DNA of 64,000 nucleotides from Cydia pomonella (taxonomy: Eukaryota > Arthropoda > Insecta > Lepidoptera > Tortricidae). The DNA is taken from NCBI RefSeq assembly GCF_033807575.1, contig NC_084726.1, positions 10,168,001 to 10,232,000 of the forward strand, read 5' to 3'. Made by a program: the position numbers and the translations under genes. Each line of letters begins with the position of its first letter. The stretch's first letter is position 1. The notes beneath the pieces were generated by a model. That model worked only from the letters and a program-made list of their open reading frames with translations. It searched no databases and was not told the origin of the DNA. This document shows positions 25,321 to 39,400 of the stretch, piece after piece.

Positions 25321-28300
25321 ATTTGATTTGTTCCCAAAGAAGTACTTAATTATTTTTATATTTTAATTTCACGCTTATCGATTTTTAGATTTGTTGGAAT
25401 GTTAGACTCAAAAACTTATATATCATGTCATGAGGTATGTTGTGGCTAAAAAGGCTCGAATGCAGAAGTCTTCTGTATTCGTAAAAAGGCGAATTACTTG
25501 TTTTTAGGACTTTCGATGGAGTCTAACCAAAGGTCAAACCAAAACAAGGTCAAATGCGGATTGACACTTTGGCGGAATAAGCAAAGTCCTCATGTCGCCC
25601 TCTATCGTGAAAACGGGAAATAATATCTGCAGGCTGATCTTTCGACGAGACCATTAGGCAAATAATCGAACAGAATGGAAAGACCCTCAGACATGAAGAT
25701 CATAGAAGAAAGAAACATGAGACACATGTTACTCACCGCAGGTCCGGGATCTGCAGGCCGTTCGGGCCGCTCAGAGAATGAGGTTTCCCACACTGCCGGC
25801 CCGTCTTCTGACGCCGAGTCTGAGTCTACTGAACCGCCGTCCACTGAACTTAATAATCTGTGGAAAAAGTCAATATTGTAATCATTATTTTTTTTTTATT
25901 AAAAAAAAATTGAAAAATATCTGCTCGATTTGTTTCGGAACACCGGTCAGATCGCGACGACCAACTGAGCTAGGGAAGGTTATTTTATTTTATTTTATTG
26001 ATTAGGGAAACAAACAGCACAATATAATTCTTAAACCCTAAGAAAGGTACATATACCATACCAGAAGGGTGCGAATCATTCCATTCCTCAATTTAAAATG
26101 CTTACACGCCTTAGGGCATAGCAATATCTACCGTAAGAACTGACTGTGTATTACTCATCTACCGAATGTGGAATGGTCTAGGTAGAAGATCACAACAATT
26201 AAACTGAAACTTTATGACCGAATGCTCATTTAATGGAGCAAATACTCGCAGTTTAAACAACAACTAATGCTCGATAGTGCAAAAAAAACCGAACATAAGA
26301 TCTAAAACGCATCATTAAAAAATTAAGGTAACTATTTTTGCACAGAAGCTATTAACAAGAAAATTGGTCCTAAAACTGATAAAATTACGCATTTTTCATG
26401 AAGTCATCGATTAATTGATTTGTTATTTTATTAAAACGATTCAATTACTATGATATCCCCGATCCTGGTCCCACACGGCCGTCCGCTCAGTGATCAGCGT
26501 GCCGCGTTCAGAGGAGGACCTGAACTCCCTGCACCTTTAATCTTATTAGAGCAACTGGAAAGACAACCAGGGTCTAGTTGGGATATCTATTGTGATGCAG
26601 AAACTTTGTGCTGGTGTTGGTCTCTGCGGCGGGAGTAGTAGCCTCGCGCCTTGCCTGGTGATGGATCTAGCTTGACTGATGGAGGATAGGAGGGATATGT
26701 ACCTGTCAGTGGAGTTAGACGGCAGAAACTTTGTGCTGGTGTTGGTCTCTGCGGCGGGAGTAGCAGCCTCGCGCCTTGCCTGGTGATGGATCTAGCTTGA
26801 CTGATGGAGGATAGGAGGGCTATGTACCTGTCAGTAGAATTAGATGACAGAAACTTTGTGCTGGTGTTGGTCTTTGCGGCGAGAGTAGCAGCCTCGCGCC
26901 TTGCCTGGTGATGGATCTAGCTTGACTAATGGAGGATAGGAGGGCTATGTACCTGTCAGTGGAGTTAGACGGCAGAAACTTTGTGCTGGTGTTGGTCTCT
27001 GCGGCGGGAGTAGCAGCCTCGCGCCTTGCGCCGCCGCTGTCGCGCCGCGACGCCATTGGAATGTTGCCATATCCTTGTGATGCTGTTAAAAGATTGAGTA
27101 ATAGCCGTTTTATAAGCTTTTCGTCATTTACGTTGGTCTGATCAGATCCGCACCGCTCTTGACTTCACATTTCACATTACTCTCCATGCCGCCAGAGACA
27201 AACAGATGGAGAATCAAGATCAAGAGACATACTGATACAAAAGGGAGGTCACTACCCTCAATGTTGAGGAATATGACGCAAGGAGTTTTTTTATTTAATA
27301 TTATTGCATGTGTTATATAATATGACGGTAACAAACATTCGGCTTAGAAAGAGAAAGTTGGCATAGTCGTTGAATTTCGTACTATCATGAGTCATACTGG
27401 CAATAAGTAATAATAGAAATAAAACGGTTAAACGAAGGTTATTCTCTCGTATTAAAGTTACACTCAAAGCCATTTTATCTTCGCATTCGGAACATGTCAC
27501 ATGACTTCTGTACCGTTTTAATTTGTTTTTTATTAAAAATCGATCCATAGTAGGTACACTCGACGTACATTCAAAGGCATACATACAGGAGTCCATTTGC
27601 ACCAATTTGAACAAAAAAAGGTGAGCGCTCATTTTTTAAATTTGTATGCACCTAAAAAGGTCGAGTAGGTACCGTACTTAACTTTGTCATTGCTCATTGA
27701 CAGGAAAAGTTACGTTGGTCCGACTCTGTGTATATGTCCATACATCGGGGTGTTTGCGGGAATGATTTCGTGTATTTATAACAACTATGAATTCCAAATA
27801 GGAAGTAAGCTCCAAATGTGCTTAGAAATATTAAAATAGTATCGGTTTTACAGTTTTTAACCAATTTTTTGGCTAGTATAAAACATTTCCGCGGTATTTT
27901 GCAGATCGGCTTAAATACGGCAACGCACTTACAAACCCTCTGGTGTTGCGGGTGTCCATGGCGGTAATCGCTTACCATCAGGTGATCCGTCTACTCATTT
28001 GCCTCCTATATTATAAAAAAAACCCCGATGCAAGATCATGTATTGGCGCAATCGGTAGAATTTCAAACTGCCCTTACAACATTATGTTACCTTTCAGTAG
28101 AGGTGGATATTGTGAATCCTCGATTCCTGGAAGGTCCGGCGTCGCCGTTGGCGATTTGCTATGAGGCAGCAGCTGATCCGTTGAGCTATAAATTTATATA
28201 ACACGTTATAAAACCGCCCATTTGCTTGCGTTTCCATTGATATATTTAAAAAAATTACATTATCATTTCTCGGATGCTCATTATCATGTCTAAGATATCA

Positions 28301-31300
28301 TTCTTACTTTTATTGAAATTAATTTCATTTTCCAGATAATTACCTACTAAATAATATGTTATACTTTTCCTGAATGAATTAATTTCAAAAATTCAAAATA
28401 GATTTTCGGAGCATCATTATCATTTTCCAAATAATTATCATTTCAGTGAACATATTTTTTTACAGGAACGTGCTTTGCAAAATCTAAGTATTTAATTAAT
28501 GATTGTATATCTAAAAAAAATGTATAGTATAATATTGCAATTAAATTGGGTTAGGTAATTTAAAGTATATTATTTTTTATTATTCTTTTATAGAGGAAAA
28601 AAAAATGTTGGTTAGGACTAGAATCTTTGGGGTAAAATTAACTAAAACTAATCATGCTCCAGCCATAGTCTCTTGGCTGGTTTAAAAACTTTTCTTTTTG
28701 TGTAAATGATTGTCTAAATATTTTAAAATTAAAAATCATTTATAGAATTTCCTTGTAATAATTTGGCAATTATTATGTTCATAATATTTTTTTGATATAT
28801 TCTCAGTATCAGTATATTAAATATATCTAAAATATTTAGGCAACCAAACACATATGCCTATTATTTTATCACTAAACAACATTGAATTATAAATATCATA
28901 GAAACATTAAATATAACAGAAATTGTTAGTAAAAGTTTGATTAAAAGGCTGACAGACATTTACAAATTACACGTATTTTTATACGATGATATTAAATAGC
29001 AAATAATTAATTTCGTTATTTTGTCACGCGTTCGTCACTGTAGTATTTTATGTACACCGAGCCGCAAAATTGCATGACCATTTTAAAAATGAATTCGTAC
29101 ATATTGTGTCTATGCAATTTTACAGCCTCCATGCAGTGTTGAGGTAAAAATAGATTTACGTTTAGAAAAAGCTTCCAGAAAAATTGTTTGAGAGAGAAAG
29201 AGATAAGCCCACGTAATTTTAAAATGAGTGTTAAAAATTATTTAATAGATAATTGCCCACAGGAGCAGTAGAGGGGGGTCAACTCATTATGGAAACCTAT
29301 AAAAAGTCTTCTTTGCAGACCCTGAAGGCTAATTAGAATAATTATAATTAACTTTGCATGCTTAGTTATAAAGGTAAAATAATACAGCATGGTTATATTC
29401 AACTGACACAAATGGATATCAAGAGCGAAATTAACTGCCATCAAACCGCTTCGCAGTTTGGCAATACTAATCTGATGTAACACATATGTACCGTGTCTGA
29501 TGAGAATAAAATTATTAATAATTAATAATAGAATTATTTTGCGTCTAGCGCTATGGAACTCTCGCTACGCTAGGAATCCACTTTTGGAAACCATAGCTAA
29601 GATACACTTGCGGCTGACAACAACTTTTCAGATTTCCATAACTTAATTTGTTATTACACAAAAAAAAGTATTGTTAGAAAATAGTAGTATAATAAAGTAA
29701 GAAAAACAAGTAACAAATATTTTTCGGATATAATATACCTGTAAAAGAGGCATTCCTGTATATTTATATATTTCGAGGATGTCGGAAACGGCTCTAACGA
29801 TTTCGATGAAATTTTCTACATGGAGGTTTTCAGGGGCATAAAATCGATCTAGCGAGCAAACAAAAGCGATCTATTATATGTTTTCCGAGCAAAGCCGGTT
29901 TCCCAGATATTATAACGTTAAATGTACCGTTTATAAAAGGCACTGCTGCAGAGTTCGCCATTGCTTGTCAAAAACCAACAAGGTTGTAACCTGTAGCCGT
30001 AAAACGTCACAGATATAGACAGAGAATTATGTTTGGTGTCAGTTGATTCGTAAATGCTTGTCAGCCATTGTCGGAGCTGCGGCGGGGTTACCTAGAGGTC
30101 GGCGGCGGGTCGGCGCGCGGCGTGGGCTCGAGGTAGTCGCACGAGGGCGGCGCGCGCTGCGAAACCACCCGCGTCAGTCTCGGCCCGGGGAGACAATCCC
30201 CCGACCATGGTCTTTGATAACCTACACCTGTTCAGTCACCGCACCTAACCTATCCCGCGTAGAATCATCTAAGGAACTATCTGTGCTTCTTTACTCCACC
30301 AAACCCTCTGTTATCTTCGTCGCAGTTTAATGAAATTAGTTTGGATGGAAACTTCGACAGTTCTCGAATATGGTGTCGGTTGTCACGCCACCATATTTTA
30401 CGTTGATAAGTTCGTTGATTGAGCGTAGCGCAATACATTCTCTGGTCTTTTCCGTTTACAGTTTTTGATCGTAGAGCTCACTATATACCTACATCCGTGG
30501 GTGCAACGCGCCATTGTATAGACAAAAGCGTTGCAGATTGAGTTGACAAACTTGATTTGATATGTAACAAACCATCTGATGAACTGCCTTTGCACAACTG
30601 AGAATCCAAGGCTATTTTGGAAAAAAAAAAATCTAAATCTTTCTCAATTTTTGGCCTAGAATCTTTAAGAAGTGAGGGTTGTATCACTTACGTAGATAAA
30701 CATCCATTTCGCCAGTAGAAGAAACACATGTTGATTAAAATATCTGCTACTGGAGCCTGACTTCAAGTCTACACGAACTCATCTGTTGTCACTGGTTAAA
30801 ACGCACATATTTTTAGCTAACCAATCATAATTAGGGTCCCTTAGGGTCTACCTGGATATTTCCTGTTCCGGGCATTCCAGTCTTAAACATATTATGTTAC
30901 CAGCGCTTTTCTTCTGCGTGACAATTCATCCAACTCATGTAAAAATAAGTCCATCACAGTAACCTTCTTGGAAGTGCCTATTGCTTGATATTGCAAATCA
31001 TAAGTGCCCTCATTCAAAACTAAATTTTAGACAAAGACCATGGATCATTTCGACGATTCATTCTGCATCAAGTCTCCCCGGGCCTCTCACACAATCTACT
31101 CGTGCAGAATCACTGGCTCTTGCAAAACTATTATCTTTTTAATTGTATTTGTAAAAATGTTGATATAATACATAAGAAACAAGTACTAAAAAATAGTAAT
31201 TTAAATAATTAAGAAAACATCCCCGACAAAACGCGCCACGGGGCTAAAAATATCATAAATTAAGCGAGAAATATAAGAATAAGAATCTTTATTTGCGGTA

Positions 31301-33495
31301 AACATTACCAGGTACATAGGTGTTTAATGTAGTTTATGACACCAAAAAAATAAAATATTATAGGAAATTTTTTACTCAAATCGACGTATATAATAATATA
31401 AATATTTGTGATAAACACGGAAATAAATGCCCTTACCAGGACTCGAACCCGGGACCTCCTGCTGCGTAGGCAAGGTCACTACCGATTAGGCTAGAAGCCA
31501 TTCAAATATATTGCCATATTGCCATAGCAATTCTGGTGCTTAATTTCTGATAATTTCAGCCCATGCAGGGTGCAAAACACTTTCGTATATTATCTGTCCC
31601 GAGGACACTCAATTTTGCAAAATCCAGCGTAAAAGGGAGATAGGTAAATAAGACAAGAAATATAGGTAGATTCCCGCTATAGCTACTAGGCAAGTAAAAC
31701 ACTTATTGAAGTATCGTATCAAGAGAGATTCCTTGAAATGTCCGCCGTAGCATGATTCGAGATGAAATGATTTAGTCATGTTAAAAACAAGGTCAAATGA
31801 CATGCATGAATGATACATTCCAATGAATCTCTATCTAACTACGAGGGTCTATTTTCTAAGTTCCATTCCAGGACAGGGAAGAAAAACAAAAATATGAGCT
31901 ATAAATGCCATAATGGTGCATGCCAAGCACGGCTTTTCACGGATCTAACATCGATACTTAACAGATTAAATAATAAGGGCCCAGTTACTTGCTTCTAGTA
32001 GCCAGAGCGAAAACGTTTGGAAAAAACAAAGTCACAGATTAGTCTTTTTTTAGAATTCGCTTTTTATTTAGGAGGGTAAACTCAAATTTTAGTCTGTCTT
32101 CACATGCATACAATTTTTTTTATCGGGACCTTAAAATAGTAGGTAATTGAATAGATAGGTATTTTTTCCTTAATCAGGGATTTATGAATGTAAAGACAGT
32201 AAAAGGGGGCGATTTAAAAGAATTTTCTCAAAATTATTGGATTATTTTGTCATTATTAATATGAGGCATTGTTGGTGAAAAATTATACACAAAATGATTG
32301 ACACTTTCATTTCTTATAATACCTAAAATGTAAAGTGCCTAGTGGTATAAAATTATGGTTAATATGTTTTACTAACTATATATTATTCATTACTTACTGA
32401 GTTATTTAATTTGTGATCAAAAATAACTTAAAGCTTAGAAGTCAGTTTTGCGACAACACATTTTTTGACGTGTAATAACGTTTTTGATATAAAATCACAT
32501 GTTCCAATTTTAACCTCTAAGAGGCAAACAACGATAGTACATTTTTAGGGTTCCGTAGTCAACTAGGAACCCTTATAGTTTCGCCATGTCCGTCTGTCTG
32601 TCTGTCTGTCCGAGGCTTTACTCCGTGGTCGTTAGTGCTAGAAAGCTGAAATTTGGCATGGATATATAAATCAATAAAGCCGACAAAGTCGTACAATAAA
32701 ATCTAAAAATTTAATTTTTTTAGGGTACCTCCCCTACACGTAAAGTGGGGGTGAATTTTTTTTTCACTTTAACCCTAGAGTGCGGGGTATCGTTGGAAAG
32801 ATCTTTCAAAACTAATTGGGGTTTTCAAGAAACATTTTTTGATAAAGTGAATATATACGGAGATAATCGCTCCGAAAGAAAAAAAAACATGTGTCCCCCC
32901 TCTAACTTTTCAACCATAGGTCCAAAAAATATGGAAAAAATCGTGGAAGTAGAGCTTAAGAAAGACATTAAATGAAAACTATAGCGGACATGATCAGTTT
33001 AGCTGTTTTTGAGTTATCGCAAAAAGTTTTCCCTTCATAGTAAAAAGACTTACTTTAATTAGGTACTGATTATGCAAATTTGCCTATTTGTTTAACTCGG
33101 GTGAAAGGTAGGTACCGTTTCATCCCTTGGTTAACAATTTACTATACTTTAAGCTTAGCTTATTGTGACGGAAGAGTAACTACGGAACCCTACACTGAGC
33201 GTGGCCCGACATGCTCTTGGCCGGTTTTTTATTTGTGTTATTTTTGACGAACGCAATTTGTATGCGCATACTGTCATTAACGAATAAAATATGCTGCGGA
33301 CATAAAAATAAGTTCGCTAAAATTCGAATTTAAAACATTAAGTATGTAATATTTTTTAGCCATCAATGCCTCATTTACCTAGTGAAAGGTAACTTAAAGC
33401 TTGATACATACCTGCGGGCCATTGTTGAGCTGAACCTCCGTCGGAGGTAAGAGGGATCGCACCACGGGGAGAGGCGCGCTCACGATTTCTGGGTC
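24086..33495 (-). CDS. Alk: Alk cytoplasmic tail exons (23-28)
   Basis: Exons 33495-33412, 30156-30092, 28185-28091, 27082-26953, 25857-25737 and the final 24736-24086 (stop TAA 24086-24088). The tail is about 380 residues, Ser/Pro-rich and probably disordered. Tyrosines lie in possible adaptor-docking contexts: CDYLEP, DSQYPPLL, QGYGNIP, PPPYFNV, DVPYADSDN. The last exon is Lys/Asn-rich and ends GVAESEISC. Phases fit only if the exons join in this order. The exon at 30.1 kb is very GC-rich against its surroundings. Which tyrosines are used is unknown. Confidence 0.8.
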
Positions 33496-36400
33496 CTGAA
33501 GCATAAGAAACAGTATAGGTAGTTTCACTTTCGACCTCATTGATCATAATATGAATCAAGCCCTATTCAACACCGAATGGGCCCTACGGAAGACTACTGC
33601 TGGTTTCATAGCTAGCATTATGCTAAGTCGCGTCCATTTCATGCGCACTTAATTTTGTGCGGTTTCTCTTTTGTTCTCACAAATAAATATCTATCTTTTA
33701 TCTCTTACTACAGAGGGTAACAAGATGAAGAAGTATCCTTGGTTTCAAACCTTTAAGAAGCACTCGAGCTGAATGAGCATGTTGGCGAACGACGGTCGCT
33801 CCGTGGGCGTGGGGTTCCAACAGTCGCACATCAGTCGGTAGATTTCTTGAGGACAACCTGAATTGGGATAAATTAGTTTTAAAACCAAAAGCAATCTTGA
33901 TGTACCAGGGCTCTGTTTCTCGAAGAAGTACCGGAGTACTTCTTCTGTATCGCTATCTTTTTGACCTAATTGGAGTTGTTTGGGAGGCAGATAAATAGTT
34001 CAGGGATAGGGTCCATGTTTTTTATTCCTGGACGCAGGGCCCGACAGAACAAACAAATAGTGCAGCAATAATAAAATACTGACCGTAGGGTTTTTCGAGC
34101 CGACCGCCGCTGGAGACCATCTCCATGACCTCTCTGTTGGCGCATCCCGTGTACGGCATTACACCCAAAGAAAACACCTCCCAGAGGAGCACGCCGAAGG
34201 ACCTGGGAATATGTCACGGTTTTATGATCAAACATGATTATTGAGAAATCTTAATGTCATAGCCAGAACAGATTTCAGATCGTTGGTCAAGGAACTGGCA
34301 GTCCTTGCACAGAAATCCTTTCTAAAATTGTCGCAACAGAAAATTCTGTAAATGTTTGTAACGCGTTCCTGCTCCCCGGGAAGATAGAAGAATTAATTAA
34401 GAATATTTGACATCAACAACTTGCAGACACCGGCTCATAGACGTCCCCATGCCGAAGAATAAACGCTTTCTTAATGATTTCCAGAGAGTGTGAGAGAGGT
34501 ACTCATACTCACCAGACATCAGTCTTGATAGTGAATACACCATCTATGTACGCCTCCGGTGGCATCCATTTTATAGGCAGCATGGCCTTCCCACCCTTCT
34601 TATAGTAGTCAGCGCGGTATATGTCTCGCGCCATGCCGAAGTCCGCGATCTTGACGACGCGGCCCGGCCCGCGGGAGGACAGCAGGCAGTTGCGTGCTGC
34701 GATGTCCCTGTTACATTCAAATTTTGGTTAGTCTGAAATCTTGGTACAGTCCAATGGAATAATTGAGAACAGAAGGGTAATATCGAACAAGGGAAATAAG
34801 ATATGTTACGCGAGTAATTTCGTATGTCGAATAATTCCGAAAATCAAATGAAAACCAAATACACCTTAATATAATAATTAGAAGAATGTGGCTGACGGCA
34901 CTGTACTATTCACAATCTTATAATCTGGTACTACCAGTCTTAGAAATAATCTTTTAACGACCTACATTAGTTTGTAAATCTGTTTGAATTTGTTTCCTTT
35001 TGTGGTGCAATAGTAGTATATTTACTTTAGGTTAGTTGAGAGTGGTGATATTTTCTGTTGACCCGTCTATCCCCAGTAACTCATAGTAGGTACAAAATAT
35101 AAATAAACAAACGCACATGTGTAGAACTACACTTGTGAATGGATATGCACAAACATTTTTATAAAGTCCGACCTCTTTTTGCACACCATCTAATTATCAT
35201 CGCGGATTCTACAATATTTAATCATCTCCACTTCATCTATTTGAGTAAAAACATCACTAACCTGTGTATAAATCGGTTTGACTCCAGATACTTGCAGCCC
35301 TTGCATACATCTATTGAACACAGTAGCAAGTCCTACATAGTTACCACGCTCCCCCAATTCCAGCCTCGGCCGAGATTCGCGGAGGAAATTCTTGAGATCT
35401 CCTCTGAGAAGCTAGAGAAATCCACTTCAGTAAACAAATGAATTTGAAGCATGACTAACCTGTGTATAAATCGATTGGACTCCAAATACTTGCAGCCCTT
35501 GCACACATCTATTGAACATAGCAGCAAGTCCTTCATAGTGAGCACGCTCGCCCGCTCCGGCCTCGGCCGAGACTCTCGGAGGAAATTCTTCAGGTCTCCT
35601 CCTGCTAGGAGCTCGAGGACTATGAATCTGAGAAAAAAATTAATTATTCTGTAAATATTGTTACTAAAAAAATAACGGAGCGACTTCCCACAAGAACTAC
35701 TAGGCAGAGAAAAGATGGTGGGACAACTGGGACGCATTCTGCAAAGTGAAAATTTCAACCAGTTGGGTTGAGTGGAGAAAGAGGAATTGGAAGTCAGGAA
35801 CCGTTGGTACTTGGTCTTCTATAATATGAGAGGAGATACATACACGATATTAAATACCCTCGAAAACTTGGATGAACTATCTCTGCACATTCAATCGCAA
35901 TAATTCGGTTATTTGAATAATATGGATTTCCTTAGTGTGGGCTATAGTTTTAAGGAGATTAATTTTGGAAACTATTATTATACCTGGAATGGAATGACCC
36001 CAATTACTATCAAAGTACACTTCAATGAGATGCTCAACGTTAGCGTGTCTGAACATGGCCATGATGGTTGCTTCCATTAAGTAGACAGTCACTTTCTGCT
36101 TCCCAATGGGATAATTCTGGAAGGATCTTCACGGCTACAGGAAGCTCTTGGTTGTTGGCCTTAGACAATAGAACCAAAGATCTTACCTGGGATGACTATC
36201 AAAGCACACTCCAATGAGATGCACAATATTAGCGTGTCTGAACTTGGCCATAATGGCCGCCTCCATGAGAAAGTCGCTTTCCGCCTGTCCCGTGGATAAT
36301 TCTGGGAGGGTTTTTACTGCTACAGGGAGCTCTTGGTTGTTGGCCCCGTGGCGATAGAGGCCCTGGTAGACCTCACCGAAGGCGCCTTGTCCGAGGGCCC

Positions 36401-39400
36401 TGGAAAAGTAAATATGTCTTTAGTATTAAGCATTTTTTTTTTTTTGCAATTTTCTGTCAAGTTCACAATTAAGGCACGTCTTTTGATATTAAACTGTGGT
36501 AAAATTTGTCAGTTTTGTTAAATACACATAGGTACAATGGAGTTCACACACAGTTTTACAAACCAACTTTCCAATAATACTCATATTGACCAATAAGGTC
36601 GTCTAAATATATTTTGGAACGTTTTCCTTGATAATTTATGTTTGTGAACTTGACCGTACCTTTTCTGCATATATTAGTGTTTCTCGGTCGATGCAAGTAG
36701 ACTTCTTGTTCGAGGTATCTGACTAAGCTCAGACTCTTTCCGAGGCTGGTAGAGATATTTAGTACGAGAGAAAGACTTACTTGACCAATTTCAAGGCTTC
36801 CCTTGAAACTTGCGGTAGTCCCCTAACATCAATGCCTTGAGGAAGAATGTTCTCGCTCCCGTAGTGGGGATTGAAGGCCATGCTCAGAGGATTCTCAGTG
36901 CCGCCAGGTGCGTTCCTCAGTCGGTGCAATTGGACTTCTTGTTCGAGAAGGTGCTTTTGACGGAGTTCGGACTCTTTCCGACGCTGGTAAATGTTATCTG
37001 TAGGAGAGAGATGGAATTGACTGATAAACCAAAATGTCAAGCAATTTCCGGGAGGGTCTGATGGTTATGTGGATTTTTCGATGGTAAGTAGGTGTAGCCA
37101 AAGTTAGCTTTACTATAGGATTTGCCACAATCGAGTACCTTTGTTGCACTATAAAAAATATTCTGGTACATACATATCTTACAAAGCTCGTAAAAAGTAG
37201 CTAAGGGCAAATACGCCATTCATTCATAAAATAATTCTTTTTTGGTGAAAATTAGCCATTTCAAAGAACCCCTTTATGGATTCTGATTCTGTGACAAGTG
37301 GACATACAAGACATTTAGGCGGTTTGGCAAAATTACTGTGGTATTTGGTATAACATACCTTGTCAATATATGAATGTTACTTACACATATACAGACACCC
37401 AATGACGAATATCAGCGCGAAGATAAAACAGAATACTCCGAGCACCCACACCAACATGTTGGACATGTTCGTCCATGATTCTTCCACTGTAACCAAATAA
37501 AACATTTTATAGAACATATTTTATTTGACGATACCAATACCAAAAGCGATGGGGAAGGCGTGCAACTTTCAAGCCGAAGATCGGTTCGAACTTCCAACCA
37601 ATAAGTTTCTTGGAACTTATTTACGAAACATAATTTGATAATTCCCAATCCTTTTTTGTTGAAGGAAAACATCGTAAGAAAAGCGAACTAGGCCTAATAT
37701 TTAAGGCCTAGTTTCTCAGGATTGAAAGGTCAGATGGACGTCGCGTTTCGTAAAAGTTAGTGCCTGTGCTAAATCTTGGGATTACCTCGCCGAGCTGTCC
37801 CCATGTCCCCAAATGTGGCAAACTTGACGGGACCTACACCATCGCTTTTCTATTAAGAACTTCGCAAGCTTTTTGAGAATACCATCGACTCGAGATTAAG
37901 AAGGAACTAAATACGTACGTATACACTTGGTAGGATCATTGGCATCAGTGGTCCATGTGGAGGGGCAGTAGCAGCGAACCTCACTTCGGTGCTCATTCAG
38001 CGCCACACAGCGATATGCGCAGCCACAGTCCTGGGGAAACAGACATGGATGTCAGTTCTTTCTTATTTAGATTAACTTCTCTGACAGTGGCTTGCAAAAG
38101 CCTAGTAGGAGCAAATCACTCAAACTCTCTACGTTCGGAGCAAACAAGTAGGGTAATTACGGCCATTACAAGCCATCTTAAGAAATATTACATTTTTTTT
38201 GAAGTATTCCATATTGTAGTCTCTTAAGAGTATAGAACCTCGGCAGGGACTTAATTCCACAGCCAGAGCTTTTGCAGAAGGAAAATTCTCTGAAACCACA
38301 CAGTGTTTGATATTTACGTTCCAGGGTGTGAGGACCTCGATAATTTCATGGACTTCCTTTTCGAGACGATGCATCTAACAGAAATCAGATGTTCTTCAAT
38401 TTTCATATCAATTTGCTGTAGTTTATTATGAGTCTCTATGTAAATTATCAGGTTGTTTTTATCCGCTTACGCATGATTAAATACCATAAATACTGGTATC
38501 TTTTAAAGAAGAGTGATCTAACTTACGTGTATAGCTGGAATGATCAAAACTTCTCCAGGACTGCTTCTCTGCCCAACAGTAACTTCGCTGTAGTCTCTAA
38601 TCGCTCGTGCAGTGTCCACATATGACCATCCTCCTTCGCTGTGATGCCCATGGCCCTCGTTTGTATTGCCACCTGAAAATTGGCTGAAGTTAAGAGATTC
38701 TGTACTTTGCAGAAGAGATGCGGCTTCATGCGGCCAATATTTAGTGTTAAGTAACGATGCATAGACGAAGACGTGAAAGTCAAGCCTTTGATTGGGTAGT
38801 GAATTTTGTTTTACTAGTAAACTCACCAATCCATCCTCCTCCTCCACCACCTCTCCTGCAACCTCCCCCACCCCCTCCGAATCCTCCATGAGCTTGCCCG
38901 ACACATGCAAGGCCGCCGATAGCGCCATCTTTTAGCGCGCCTCCTCGAATTAACTCGAAGCCTGGAGTGATGGGCTTTACGCCTGCTACCCATCCCCCGC
39001 CAGCACCTGAAGACAGAAGTTAATTTTAGTTAAAACGGTAGAAATAGCGTGGTTGAGCCTCCCCACAATGATTTTGAACTTTTATTTCAAAATGATAAGA
39101 TACAATTTATCGTAATTTCTGACGCCCTTATACCAGTTAAAAGAAAAGTCAATATGGAAAAAACCAGTCCATCTTCTACTTAAGACATTCAAGATTTTAT
39201 TATCAGGGTCTCATAATAGATAGATTCAGAAGTTCGTCATAGCTGACATTACAGCTGGTATAGTTTGTTGTAGATTGGCTGAATCCATCCATCGTAATTT
39301 TAAGAAGTACCCAGCGATATGCCACCAGGAAACGTTTTTCTATTTTTCCTTTATCCAGGATAACCGGAATCCTAGACGTTATGAACTGGAATATCTTTCA

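Larger units (their letters stand above)
28186..33411 (-). other. Alk introns 23-24 (repeat-bearing)
   Basis: Apart from the 65-nt exon at 30,092-30,156, no coding sequence is supported. Contents: a reverse SINE head fragment (about 31,400-31,500), a LINE-like 3' end near 31,280-31,350 and a complete dispersed repeat (32,545-33,231). The rest is AT-rich. Confidence 0.6.

Noticed and set aside
26450..26540. Possible extra Alk tail exon on the minus strand (FRSSSERGTLITERTAVW)
   Set aside because: Open and with AG before it, but the only GT donors give phases that do not fit exon 25857-25737, whereas exon 27082-26953 joins 25857 directly in phase.
30043..30330. 95-codon plus-strand frame, GC-rich
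   Set aside because: Antisense to the small Alk tail exon 30156-30092; Arg-rich composition is a by-product of GC content.
38240..38374. Minus-strand frame with HEIIEVLTPWNVNIKHC, recalling the VNIKH of vertebrate ALK
   Set aside because: The exons on either side (38672-38527 and 38030-37919) join in phase without it, and the borders lack a convincing donor; the short match is probably chance.
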